From Hyphomicrobium_A sp963745205 (GTDB lineage: Bacteria > Pseudomonadota > Alphaproteobacteria > Rhizobiales > Hyphomicrobiaceae): 64,000 nt of DNA. A model generated the notes under the pieces. It was not told the DNA's origin. It searched no databases and saw nothing but the letters and a program-made list of their open reading frames with translations. Numbering within the stretch: position 1 is the first letter of the stretch; each line of letters begins with the position of its first letter. Positions 25,899 through 34,138 of the stretch are shown here, one piece after another. Made by a program: the position numbers and the translations under genes. The DNA is taken from NCBI GenBank assembly GCA_963745205.1, contig CAVUWX010000014.1, forward strand, positions 1 through 64,000, in the 5' to 3' direction.

Positions 25899-26642
25899 AT
25901 GACGGAGCAGCAAAAGCACTTTCCGGAATTCTACGTCACCGCCCCTCAGGCCTGCCCCTACCTACCCGGACGTCTTGAGCGCAAGCTGTTCACGCACCTG
26001 ACCCAGGAAAAGCCCGCGAGCCTCATCGACAACCTCTTGCGCGGCGGCTTCCGACGCAGCCAGAACATCGCCTACATGCCCTACTGCGAGGGGTGTCACG
26101 CGTGCGTCTCGGTGCGCGTATTGGTCGATGAGTTCGTGCCAGGCCGCAGCATGCGGCGCGTCACCGAGAGGAACCAGCGGTTCGCGGCGGTGCGCCGCCC
26201 CCCCGAGCCGACGTCGGAGCAGTTCGCGCTCTTCCGCCGCTACATCGACGCGCGCCACGGCGACGGCGGCATGGCCGACATGACCGTGCTCGACTACGCC
26301 ATGATGGTCGAGGACAGCGTCATCAACACGTTCGTCACCGAGTATCGCGTGAAGCCGGAGAACGCACTGCAGACGCGCCCCGAGAAGTGGCCGCTCGCGG
26401 CCGCAGCGCTCTGCGACCTGCTCTCCGACGGGATTTCGATGGTCTACAGCTTCTATGATCCGGACTTGGAAGCAGCCAGCCTCGGCACCCACATGATCCT
26501 CGAGCACATCGCCTACGCGCGCCAGCTGGGCCTGCCCTACCTCTACCTCGGCTACTGGATCACGGGCTCGCGCAAGATGAGCTACAAGATGCGCTACCAG
26601 CCGCAGGAGCAGCTCGGCGCCAACGGCTGGGTGCGCAAGTAG
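25899..26642 (+). CDS. bpt: Aspartate/glutamate leucyltransferase (Bpt)
   Basis: 247 residues, the usual size of bacterial leucyl-tRNA--protein transferase, which adds leucine to N-terminal Asp or Glu and marks proteins for ClpAP degradation (N-end rule). The N-terminal Cys-rich motif NIAYMPYCEGCHACVSVR and the C-terminal GNAT-like block (YLYLGYWITGSRKMSYKMRY) are characteristic. ATG 25899 is chosen from family length; the frame is open to a TTG at 25818. It follows rimK on the same strand after a possible terminator. Confidence 0.92.
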   Translation: MTEQQKHFPEFYVTAPQACPYLPGRLERKLFTHLTQEKPASLIDNLLRGGFRRSQNIAYMPYCEGCHACVSVRVLVDEFVPGRSMRRVTERNQRFAAVRRPPEPTSEQFALFRRYIDARHGDGGMADMTVLDYAMMVEDSVINTFVTEYRVKPENALQTRPEKWPLAAAALCDLLSDGISMVYSFYDPDLEAASLGTHMILEHIAYARQLGLPYLYLGYWITGSRKMSYKMRYQPQEQLGANGWVRK

Positions 26643-26648
26643 CCGGCT

Positions 26649-27245
26649 CTACGCAGCGTGCCGAATTCTTGGCTCACATGGTTTGCCGCCACGCCATATC
26701 GGGATAATTTCTCGCTGCCAGAGTATCCACACGGATTGAAAGCAGTCCCTGACGGAACTTGTGGCGGAGGGCAGTGCGGCCCGAACCTCTTTATAGCGGA
26801 TGCCGTATTCGCTGAAGTTTAAGTAGATAAGCAGGTTCGCCCGCTCGCTATAGCGCTTAGCCGCTTTCAGTACGCAAGCAGCTTCCACCCAACCGGGTGC
26901 CGAGTTGGCGTCCGCGAGCCACTTCTCCATGGGAACGTGCCGAGGCGTTTCATCAACATCGCGATACTCCTCGCCGCGTCGGCGACTAGGATCTAATGCC
27001 TCTACCGACTCGAACCGCTCAACGAGATCGCCAACGCGGATTTCAAAGTCTGGCCACACATCGCGGACAAGCCTCACAAAGTGTGCATGCCGCAAACCGC
27101 CAAAGGTTGCAGCGACCCAGGCGTCCCGGAGGAACTCCAATCCGCCTTGGTTAAACCAAACGTCGGATGTGATCGGTTTAACTTTGCGTCATTCGGCAAG
27201 ATGCTGCTTTAGATCAGCAATTTGCAGCCGCGTTAGCCTCTTCAT
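26649..27245 (-). pseudogene. Hypothetical gene interrupted by an in-frame TGA
   Basis: A good start lies at ATG 27245 with GGGGA six bases upstream. It gives MKRLTRLQIADLKQHLAE and then TGA at 27189-27191. The same frame continues without another stop to 26649: RKVKPITSDVWFNQ, then a coherent 160-residue sequence with ATFGGLRHAHFVRLVRDVWP and KRYSERANLLIYLNFSEYGI. A Trp codon (TGG) at the TGA would give one uninterrupted protein of 198 residues. Alternatively a shorter product could start at TTG 27140, whose ribosome binding site is too close. No family recognised. The gap is either a real nonsense mutation or a base error. Confidence 0.6.
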
Positions 27246-27316
27246 CTTTATTCCCCATTGGGCATCTAGCGGCCAGTCAACACGATTTGTAGCTCTTCAC
27301 GATCGGAGAGCGGTTT

Positions 27317-27859
27317 TTACTGCGCCAGCGCGGCGTTGAGCTTCTCAAACATGTAGCGCCACTTGGCCGACTGCGTGTCGACCAGCACCTTCATGCGTGC
27401 GCGCAATTCGTGCAGCAGCGCACAGTCGGGCGTCTTGGCGTCGGCGCCCTCCTGGCCGAGCGAGGAGATGTCGTTCAGGAGCTGATCGGACTCCTGGTCG
27501 AAGACGGCGATCTTGTCGTCGCGCACGTAAGGAGCCGCCTCCGTCATGAACTGATCGTGGCTCCAACCGCGCTTGTCCTTCAATTGGCGCAGCTTCTCCT
27601 GGAAATCCGGCTTGTTCTTCAAGTTGAGGTCGCGCAGCGCGGCCGCCGCGTCGTCGACGACGGCCTCGAATTCGGCCCGCGTACAGCTGTCGCCCGCGGG
27701 TGCGGTCGGAGCAGGCGCAGGCGCGGCGGGAGCCGTGGGAGCCGGCGGGGCGGCGCCCGGAGGCTGCGCGGGCGCGTCCGCCGTCTGCGCGCGCGCAGCG
27801 GCGCCCAGCGTCAGCGCGAGGATCGCCGCGAGGCGCAGCGAGGTGCCCATCCGTCCCAT
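27317..27859 (-). CDS. Exported protein with Pro/Ala-rich linker
   Basis: 180 residues. Signal peptide LAAILALTLGAAARAQ, then a 35-residue Ala/Pro-rich linker typical of periplasmic tethers, then a helical domain with CTRAEFEAVVDDAAAALRDL and FMTEAAPYVRDDKIAVFDQE. Two Cys (DSCTRA, PDCALL) may form a disulfide. Function unknown. A perfect palindrome follows about 50 bases upstream of its start. Confidence 0.65.
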   Translation of the reverse strand: MGRMGTSLRLAAILALTLGAAARAQTADAPAQPPGAAPPAPTAPAAPAPAPTAPAGDSCTRAEFEAVVDDAAAALRDLNLKNKPDFQEKLRQLKDKRGWSHDQFMTEAAPYVRDDKIAVFDQESDQLLNDISSLGQEGADAKTPDCALLHELRARMKVLVDTQSAKWRYMFEKLNAALAQ

Positions 27860-27911
27860 AGAGCAGTCCTAGCCGCCGCAGGTTTCCCCGGCAAGCTTAG
27901 CCGCGGCACCC

Positions 27912-27945
27912 CTGCGTAGGCTCGGCCATGGCCGAGCCTACGCAG
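27912..27945. repeat. Perfect 34-bp palindrome
   Basis: Positions 27912-27945 read identically on both strands, each arm being the 17 bases from CTGCGTAGGC to the central ATGGCC region, with no loop. It lies in the intergenic gap upstream of the exported-protein gene (start 27859) and downstream of copD (end 28056). It could be a bidirectional terminator stem, a binding site for a dimeric protein or a repeat-family member. No T tract follows on either side. Confidence 0.85.
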
Positions 27946-28055
27946 CCACTGTAGCCACTACGGGCTCGGGGGCGCGTCGGCTTGATCGAAATGGGGTCTT
28001 CGAGCGGCCGTTTCCGACCTCACCAGTCGCGCTCCGAATGATACGGGCACCCACG

Positions 28056-28970
28056 TCAATGGAGGTGGTGCATTGCGCCGTGAGAACCGGGAGAGATCAT
28101 GCCGAGTGCTGCGACAATCGCGATGATCAACGCTCCAAGCATCGCCTCGATTAGCGCGTTGCGCTGAAGCTGCTGCATCGCGCGCGGCAACTCGAGCCGA
28201 GGCGTCAACCGATAGCGATTGATCGCGGCAACAGCGACCATAGCGGCGAACAGCGCGATTTTCACGAGCAAGAGGTGCCCATATAGGGTGTCGAAGATAT
28301 CTTCAAGGCTCCCCGCCAAGTTCCACGTGTTGATGAGGCCCGTGAGCAAAATCGCAGCGACCATCGCGACGCCCAGCGTCGAAAACCGCTGCGTAACGAC
28401 GCGCGCGATGGAGACGGACTGCGCATCCTTCTGATAACGCAGGGCAGCGAGGAGGAGCGCCAACGGCACGAGCCCACCAAGCCACACGCCCGCTGCGGTC
28501 ACGTGCAGCGCGTCGGCGGCAGTATAAAAAATGTTGGGTGCGGCGCCCGAGTGTCCAAGCCAGGCGAGCGTCGCGAGGAGGATGGTCGCGAGCGTCACGG
28601 ATAACCAGCGATCTCGGCATGTCGCGGCGCAGACGGAAAGTGCGATAGCGATCGCAAGTCGCAGTAGCGATACTTGTCCGAATTGCGTTTCGAGCAGCAC
28701 CTCGCCCGCGAGCGGGCCTGTAAAGATATCCTCGATCGGCTGCTCGGCGATAACTGCGGTGGTGACGGCGAACCAACCGAGCCCCGAAGCAACAAGAATG
28801 ACAATGCTAGAGGCGACGATGCGCCTTAGCACGCGCTCGAAGCTTGGGTCTGCGAAAGAGGAAGCGACCACCGCCTGACGGAATATGACTACGCCGCTCG
28901 CCGAAATCGTCGCTGCAAAATGCAGCGCGCGCATCGAGAACAGAAGTGTGTCCAAGGGCGATCCGCTCAC
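28056..28970 (-). CDS. copD: Copper resistance protein D family membrane protein
   Basis: 304-residue inner-membrane protein with about eight hydrophobic segments. It begins with LDTLLFSMRALHFAATISAS, whose His is typical of CopD/YcnJ proteins, which carry copper across the inner membrane with CopC. A second His-containing segment is ALHVTAAGVWLGGLVPLALL, and the protein ends HGAMHHLH. GTG 28970 overlaps the TGA of copC (GTGA), so the pair is translationally coupled. Whether it serves import or resistance cannot be told from sequence. Confidence 0.9.
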   Translation of the reverse strand: MSGSPLDTLLFSMRALHFAATISASGVVIFRQAVVASSFADPSFERVLRRIVASSIVILVASGLGWFAVTTAVIAEQPIEDIFTGPLAGEVLLETQFGQVSLLRLAIAIALSVCAATCRDRWLSVTLATILLATLAWLGHSGAAPNIFYTAADALHVTAAGVWLGGLVPLALLLAALRYQKDAQSVSIARVVTQRFSTLGVAMVAAILLTGLINTWNLAGSLEDIFDTLYGHLLLVKIALFAAMVAVAAINRYRLTPRLELPRAMQQLQRNALIEAMLGALIIAIVAALGMISPGSHGAMHHLH

Positions 28971-29317
28971 TTTCCGACGGTGAACGCGAAGCTGCCTTCT
29001 GTTTTGTGCGTGTCAACGGACAAAGCGCGCCAGTGCACGTGATACGTTCCGGGCAAGAGCGCCTTTAGGCCGACGCTCATGCGAGCGCCGCTCACGGCGG
29101 CGCCGCCTTGATCGACGCGGCCACCCGGGCCGCTAACCTCGATGCTACTGAACGACGGCTCAAGCTTTTGCGTGAACGAGAGCGAGACTTGGTTTGGAGC
29201 TTTGCGCACGGTGCTTCCGACGGCCGGACTTGCGCTCTCAAGTTGCGCGTGCGCGAGGGCGGTACCGGCACTCGCGAGCAGTGACAGAGTAGCGATGAGG
29301 GTTGATGCACGGTGCAT
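28967..29317 (-). CDS. copC: Periplasmic copper-binding protein CopC
   Basis: 116 residues with signal peptide ATLSLLASAGTALA followed directly by mature HAQLESASPAVGSTV. The N-terminal His and the family motif (H-A-x-L-x-x-S-x-P) are as in CopC, where this His helps bind Cu(II). The C-terminal block GTYHVHWRALSVDTHKTEGS supplies further His ligands, and the immunoglobulin-like fold size is right. Encoded between an outer-membrane-like protein and CopD in one leftward operon, it would capture copper in the periplasm and pass it on. Confidence 0.93.
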   Translation of the reverse strand: MHRASTLIATLSLLASAGTALAHAQLESASPAVGSTVRKAPNQVSLSFTQKLEPSFSSIEVSGPGGRVDQGGAAVSGARMSVGLKALLPGTYHVHWRALSVDTHKTEGSFAFTVGK

Positions 29318-29319
29318 GG

Positions 29320-30297
29320 TCAGTTTCCTATCGGTTTCATTGGTGGCGTGGAGGCGCCATCGCCAAGCAGCGGTTGGCCGATGGTGTAGGGGAACATGTC
29401 GTCGAGGTAGAGGTGCAATTGCGCGATAACGCCCGTTCCGGTGCCGCTCGCGCGGTTGACCGGAATAATGGCTTCGGCTCCGACCTGGTAGTAGTTGCCA
29501 ACCCAAATTACGCCGGGATTGACGGTGCCGGTCGTGCCAAGCCCAGTGCCGGTGTTGTTAGAGACCGGCGTTTCAAAGCTCGCTTCCACGATTGGAATGA
29601 GGTGGTTGATGAAGTCGGGAAGCCCGGCGTCGATAACGCTCGATTTGAGATACGGCATGCTAAATTGCAGCGTGCCGCCGTATCGCAGGATGCTTGGATT
29701 GTTCTCAATGGAGATGTCACCGTCATCGATGGTGATGCTCGTCGATTTGGTGGGCACCGCATAGCCGACTTGCCCGGTCACGGCGAAGGCGCGCACCCAC
29801 CCGAAAGAATCCGGCAGATCGCCGAAGCCTTTGCCGAAAAAGAACGTGGGCGTAAGCGTGCTGAAGCTGTCGGCGCCGACGCCATTTGATCCGGTCCCGC
29901 CCCACTCGACTGATAGCGCCGCCGACATGACGAACTCATGCTCGGCATTGGTATAGAACTGCGACATGAAGGATGTCTCGAGGTTCTGCCAACCGCTGGT
30001 ACTCGGCCCGCCTGGCGGACGAATATGCGTCCACGTTGAACCGACCGAAACACCGAACGTATCGGTGATGCGCTTGGAAAACTCGGCGGAAATGTCGATT
30101 TCGCTGGCCGAGGGGTCGTCTCCGTTCCGCATCCAGGACACAGTCGGTAGCGAGAGCTCGTCGGCAACGCACGGGTCATCGACGGCAAGGGTTGCTGGCA
30201 AGAAGCGCCCACCGACAAAGCAATGAGCGGAGGCGTGCGAGATGGGAAAGGTTGCGGCGATTGCCAGTGCGGCCGTCCGCAAAATGGGACGCGACAT
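29320..30297 (-). CDS. Outer-membrane-like protein in the copper cluster
   Basis: 325 residues. Signal peptide LAIAATFPISHASA, then a mature protein with alternating aromatic and small residues typical of beta-barrels (MSQFYTNAEHEFVMSAALSV, FGWVRAFAVTGQVGYAVPTK, VGAEAIIPVNRASGTG). Its TGA lies two bases before the copC ATG, so it heads the copC-copD operon. GGGGAG precedes ATG 30297. It may be a channel for the metal, but the family was not identified. One His/Cys pair (AHCFVGG) sits at the mature N-terminus. Confidence 0.75.
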   Translation of the reverse strand: MSRPILRTAALAIAATFPISHASAHCFVGGRFLPATLAVDDPCVADELSLPTVSWMRNGDDPSASEIDISAEFSKRITDTFGVSVGSTWTHIRPPGGPSTSGWQNLETSFMSQFYTNAEHEFVMSAALSVEWGGTGSNGVGADSFSTLTPTFFFGKGFGDLPDSFGWVRAFAVTGQVGYAVPTKSTSITIDDGDISIENNPSILRYGGTLQFSMPYLKSSVIDAGLPDFINHLIPIVEASFETPVSNNTGTGLGTTGTVNPGVIWVGNYYQVGAEAIIPVNRASGTGTGVIAQLHLYLDDMFPYTIGQPLLGDGASTPPMKPIGN

Positions 30298-30349
30298 GAG
30301 GGGTACTCCCCGTTACGCTACGGACTGAAAGACGGCGTGTTACCTGCAG

Positions 30350-30736
30350 TCAGGCGGGGAGGGGCGGTGCGCGGCTGCCGATGCCGCCGAGCCTCAGGCG
30401 CTCTTCGATTGCGGGAGCATCTGCTCGGACAGTGCTCGCGCTGGCTAATGTCGGAGTAGCGAGCGATAGCCCGAATGTGCTGGCAGCGAGAGCCTTGTTT
30501 GCGGCGGCTAAGCAGACCGGACAGTGCTGTTTCTGGCCGGTCGGTTTCTTGCCGCTGTTATCGAGGGTGCCGAGGCCACTGGCGCACAGCGGGATTGCGC
30601 CGAGGACGGGGTCGATGATCTCTGTTTTCCGCGACAAAGCGGGCGCGCAACAAAACGCGCTCGCAATGACGTTGCCCACAAGCGCAAGAAGCGCCAGGCC
30701 CGACCAAAGAGTGCGAGATCCGCGCGAGCTTGCCAT
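30350..30736 (-). CDS. DUF2946-type protein
   Basis: 128 residues. N-terminal membrane segment LWSGLALLALVGNVIASAFC, then a variable region and the conserved KQHCPVCLAAANKAL motif (H-C-P-x-C) near residue 70, which defines the DUF2946 family. This family usually sits beside TonB-dependent receptors and copper genes in Proteobacteria, and its His/Cys motif is consistent with metal binding. A second, divergent member is encoded on the other strand at 31373. Confidence 0.8.
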   Translation of the reverse strand: MASSRGSRTLWSGLALLALVGNVIASAFCCAPALSRKTEIIDPVLGAIPLCASGLGTLDNSGKKPTGQKQHCPVCLAAANKALAASTFGLSLATPTLASASTVRADAPAIEERLRLGGIGSRAPPLPA

Positions 30737-30924
30737 CGAGGTAACTTATGTGCGACGCGCAAAGGCGGTCAAAGCAGTCTGGGTGTCGCGCTCAAGGGAT
30801 TAGCAGAAGCAGTGTCGGCGAAGTCACACTCAAGCTCACCGTCGGAACCACGACGGTGGAGATATTTCTTTCCACCGGCCGTGACCCTTCAGTGCAGATC
30901 GCTGCAAGGGAATTGCAGGCCGAA

Positions 30925-31179
30925 CTAGAGGCCCATGTCCTTGTGGGCCTCTTTCATATGGGCGACGCAGCCCTTCGTGTCGCCCGCCTTCATCGCGGTC
31001 TTGGAGGCGTCCAAATGCGTTTGCGCCGACTTCTTCTTGGCGGCGTCCGCCATCGCGGCCACCTTGCTGTCCATCACCTTCATGTGGGCGTCGGTGCACC
31101 AGTCTTTGTTGTCCTGGGCGTATGCGGGCACAAACATCGCCGCGGCGACGACGGCCGCTAACATTGCCGCTTTGAGCAT
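30925..31179 (-). CDS. Small exported His/Met-rich protein
   Basis: 84 residues from ATG 31179, with GGAGAA upstream. Signal peptide MLAAVVAAAMFVPAYA. The mature 60 residues are Lys-rich and hold two similar segments, WCTDAHMKVMDSK and GCVAHMKEAHKDMG, each with Cys, His and Met. Such spacing would suit binding of copper or another soft metal. It is in the middle of the metal cluster. No named family is recognised. Confidence 0.7.
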   Translation of the reverse strand: MLKAAMLAAVVAAAMFVPAYAQDNKDWCTDAHMKVMDSKVAAMADAAKKKSAQTHLDASKTAMKAGDTKGCVAHMKEAHKDMGL

Positions 31180-31312
31180 GGTGTTCTCCTTGGGAGTCTT
31201 GTTGGGGCCCCGGCGCCAGTGTATTTCGCGGGCAGCCGGAGCCGGTAGGTTGAACGCACCGCGTAGTGCTTCGTTCCTGAGAGAAAATCCTTTTTCCAGT
31301 CTCCGTGACCGG

Positions 31313-31349
31313 TTCGACACAACACAAAGCGCCTGGATATTATAACATC
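31313..31349 (+). promoter_or_regulatory. Putative promoter and palindromic operator for the TonB-receptor operon
   Basis: An AT-rich island upstream of the DUF2946 gene contains the near-perfect palindrome GATATTATAACATC at 31336-31349, with a -35-like TTCGACA at 31313-31319 and -10-like TATTAT at 31338-31343. The palindrome overlaps the -10 and could be an operator for a metal regulator such as a Fur/Zur-family protein. The match is by eye only. Confidence 0.3.
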
Positions 31350-31372
31350 GTCGACGGCCCATCGGAGATGCC

Positions 31373-31735
31373 ATGCGCAGTTTTCGCCAGCACTGGGTGT
31401 ACGGTTGGCTCGCGCTCTTGGCGTTGGCCACTCAGCTCATCCTCTCCTTCGGCCACGTCCATGTCCACGGCGCGCACCGGGCTGCGTCGGCTGCCCACCC
31501 GTGCCAAGGGAAGGCTTCGCCACCTTGCCCCGCCCCCAATGACGACGAACAGCACTGTTCGATCTGCTGGACCATAGCGATCGCCGGCTCCCTCGTTCTA
31601 ACGGCCCCGGCCGCGCTCGAAGCTCCTTCCGTCGAAGCTGCTCCGCTACAGCCAGCGATCGTGACCGGCCAGCTGCGCGATACCGGCACCGTCCAGTTTC
31701 AAGCGCGCGCTCCACCTTCTCCGTCGATCGGTTAG
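31373..31735 (+). CDS. DUF2946-type protein upstream of the TonB receptor
   Basis: 120 residues. A hydrophobic N-terminus (WLALLALATQLILSFGHVHV) leads into a His-rich stretch and then EQHCSICWTIAIAGSLVL, the DUF2946 H-C-x-x-C motif. Its TAG is about 90 bases before the receptor ATG, on the same strand, so they are probably co-transcribed. The His/Cys content fits handling of a metal delivered by the receptor. Confidence 0.8.
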   Translation: MRSFRQHWVYGWLALLALATQLILSFGHVHVHGAHRAASAAHPCQGKASPPCPAPNDDEQHCSICWTIAIAGSLVLTAPAALEAPSVEAAPLQPAIVTGQLRDTGTVQFQARAPPSPSIG

Positions 31736-31828
31736 CGCCGGCCTGATTGCCTTCAGGCTTTGAGGCCAGCGCCAACGCGCTCGCCGATGTGCGCTCGCGC
31801 GTCCAGCCCTCAACGACGGAGAGTTCCC

Positions 31829-34120
31829 ATGCGTTTGCATAGGCCTTTGCCCATGCTTGCTTCCATCCTTGCGGCGGGGTCCGCTTGGGCCCAACAAGCT
31901 GCGCCTTCGCCCAACGGACAGGCGAACCCACCCGCGCAGCAAGGGACTACCGAACAGCTGCCAGCCGTTACCGTGATAGAGGCCCCGGAAAAGAAGGCGC
32001 CGAAGAAGACCACGGCCAAAAAGCCTTCATCCGCGCCGGGCGCGAACGCACAGCCTTCATCCTCGAAAACGGCGGGGGCACAGCAGGCCGGCCCGCTCGC
32101 TGTCGAGACCAAGGCGCTGGATGAGGCGCGAGATCACATACTTACGCAGATCGGCACCAACGCCTACCCGATGAACCAGCAATTGCTCGAAGCGATGCCT
32201 GAGGGGACCAATGCTCCCCTTTCCAAGGTCTTGTTGCAGGCGCCCGGCGTCACGCAGGATTCGGTTGCGAGCGGCCAAATCCACGTCCGTAACGAGCACG
32301 CCAACCTGCAATACCGCATCAACGGCATCATCCTTCCCGACGGCGTCTCCGGCTTCAGCCAAGTTCTCGATACCGCCTTCATCGGCAACATGGCGCTCAT
32401 CACTGGAGCGTTGCCGGCCGAGTACGGCCTGCGGACCTCCGGCCTCATCGACATCCAAACCCGCAGCGGCGCCTTCGATAACGGCGGTAGCGTCAGTGTC
32501 TACGGCGGCAGCCGCGATACCATTACCCCGAGCTTCGAATACGGCGGAACGAGCGGGCAGACGCAATATTTCGTCACGGGCCGCTTCTTCGGAAGCAACG
32601 AGGGGATCGAGAACCCGACGTCGAGCGTGGTGCCGATTCATGACGACACCGAACAGGGCGGCTTTTTCAGCTACGTTTCGACCCTTCTCAATCCGAATAC
32701 GCGCTTGAGCTGGATCTCGGGCAGCACCATCAATCAGTTCCAGATCCCCAACAGCCCGGATCAAGACCCCGTCTACCAACCATTCGGAATCCCGACGTTC
32801 AATTCATCGCTGCTCAACGAGCGGCAGTTCGAGCAGAACTACTATGACGTCGTCGCGCTGCAGCAGAAGTCAGACAACCTCGATTGGCAGCTCGCCTATT
32901 ACGCCCGCTACAGCGACCTCCACTTCACGCCCGATCCGATCGGCGACCTCGTGTTCAACGGCGTGGCCTCCGACGTGCAGCGCCAGAGCTTCGCCAACGG
33001 TCTGCAGGGCGACGGCTCCTACCGCCTGAACGACCTCCATACACTGCGAGCTGGCTTCGTGATCAACGCCGAGCAGACTGACGTGAGCAATGCTTCGAGC
33101 GTGCTGCCCGATGGCAGCGACATCCCCATCGAGGTGATTGAGGGCACCTCGAAACTCGGCTGGCTGCTCGGCGTCTATCTTCAGGATGAGTGGAAGCTGA
33201 CGAGTCAACTGACTTTGAACGTCGGCATCCGCTTCGATCAGATGTACCAATTCGTCGATGCCAACCAGTGGAGCCCGCGCGTTAGTCTGACCTACAAGCC
33301 CTTCGACGGCACGACGCTGCACGCGGGCTATGCCCGCTATTTCACGCCGCCTTCGCAGGTGCTCGCGAACCCCACTAACGTTGCGGCCTTCGACAACACG
33401 ACGCAGGCGTCAGGAACCTGCGGCGGGCAATCCCCAGACGTGCAGCCGCCCTGCGGCCTCGTCCTGCCGGAGCGCTCGCACTATTTCGACGTTGGCATCG
33501 TGCAGCGGATTTTCCCTGGCCTCGAGGTCGGCGTCGACGGCTATTACAAGCTCGCGCGCGATCTGCTCGACGACGGACAGTTCGGGGCAGCGCTCGTGCT
33601 CGATGGGTTCAACTACGCTAAGGCCTACAACGAGGGCATAGAATTCAAGGCCGACTACAATGTCGGCAACCTGAGGGCTTACGGCAACATCGCAATTGCC
33701 CAGCAGAAGGGCACCAACATCGTCTCCAATCAGTTCCTGATCGACCCCAATGATCTCGCGTATATCGCCAACCACTATATCTTCACGGACCACTCGCAAA
33801 CGGTGACGGCTTCCGCCGGAATTTCCTATCTGCTGTGGCAGCAGACCCGCTTCAGCGCGGACATGATCTATGGCAGCGGTCTGCGAACCGACGCCCCCGG
33901 CGTCCCCAATGGGGCGCACGTGCCCGGCTACACGCAGGTCAACGTCGGCATGTCGCACGAGTTCGCGTGGGGCGCTGCGAAGCCGGCGACCGTCCGCTTC
34001 GACATCATCAATCTCTTCGACACGGTCTACGAGATCCGGGACGGGTCTGGCATCGGCGTTTTCGCCCCCCAGTTCGGACCGCGCCGCGAATTCTTGGTCG
34101 GCCTCTCGCAAAAGTTCTGA
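31829..34120 (+). CDS. TonB-dependent outer-membrane receptor
   Basis: 763 residues from ATG 31829, preceded by GGAGAG. Signal peptide LASILAAGSAWAQ, a Pro/Ala/Lys-rich linker, and a TonB box-like segment LPAVTVIEAP near residue 50. A plug domain contains APGVTQDSVASGQIHVRNEH and ALPAEYGLRTSGLIDIQTRS. A long beta-barrel ends in F (VGLSQKF). It imports a metal complex or siderophore with TonB energy. Neighbouring CopC, CopD and DUF2946 genes suggest copper, but zinc or another ligand is possible. A loop Cys pair (CGGQSPDVQPPC) is notable. Confidence 0.92.
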   Translation: MRLHRPLPMLASILAAGSAWAQQAAPSPNGQANPPAQQGTTEQLPAVTVIEAPEKKAPKKTTAKKPSSAPGANAQPSSSKTAGAQQAGPLAVETKALDEARDHILTQIGTNAYPMNQQLLEAMPEGTNAPLSKVLLQAPGVTQDSVASGQIHVRNEHANLQYRINGIILPDGVSGFSQVLDTAFIGNMALITGALPAEYGLRTSGLIDIQTRSGAFDNGGSVSVYGGSRDTITPSFEYGGTSGQTQYFVTGRFFGSNEGIENPTSSVVPIHDDTEQGGFFSYVSTLLNPNTRLSWISGSTINQFQIPNSPDQDPVYQPFGIPTFNSSLLNERQFEQNYYDVVALQQKSDNLDWQLAYYARYSDLHFTPDPIGDLVFNGVASDVQRQSFANGLQGDGSYRLNDLHTLRAGFVINAEQTDVSNASSVLPDGSDIPIEVIEGTSKLGWLLGVYLQDEWKLTSQLTLNVGIRFDQMYQFVDANQWSPRVSLTYKPFDGTTLHAGYARYFTPPSQVLANPTNVAAFDNTTQASGTCGGQSPDVQPPCGLVLPERSHYFDVGIVQRIFPGLEVGVDGYYKLARDLLDDGQFGAALVLDGFNYAKAYNEGIEFKADYNVGNLRAYGNIAIAQQKGTNIVSNQFLIDPNDLAYIANHYIFTDHSQTVTASAGISYLLWQQTRFSADMIYGSGLRTDAPGVPNGAHVPGYTQVNVGMSHEFAWGAAKPATVRFDIINLFDTVYEIRDGSGIGVFAPQFGPRREFLVGLSQKF

Positions 34121-34138
34121 AGGGCTTCGCGCAGTCGA

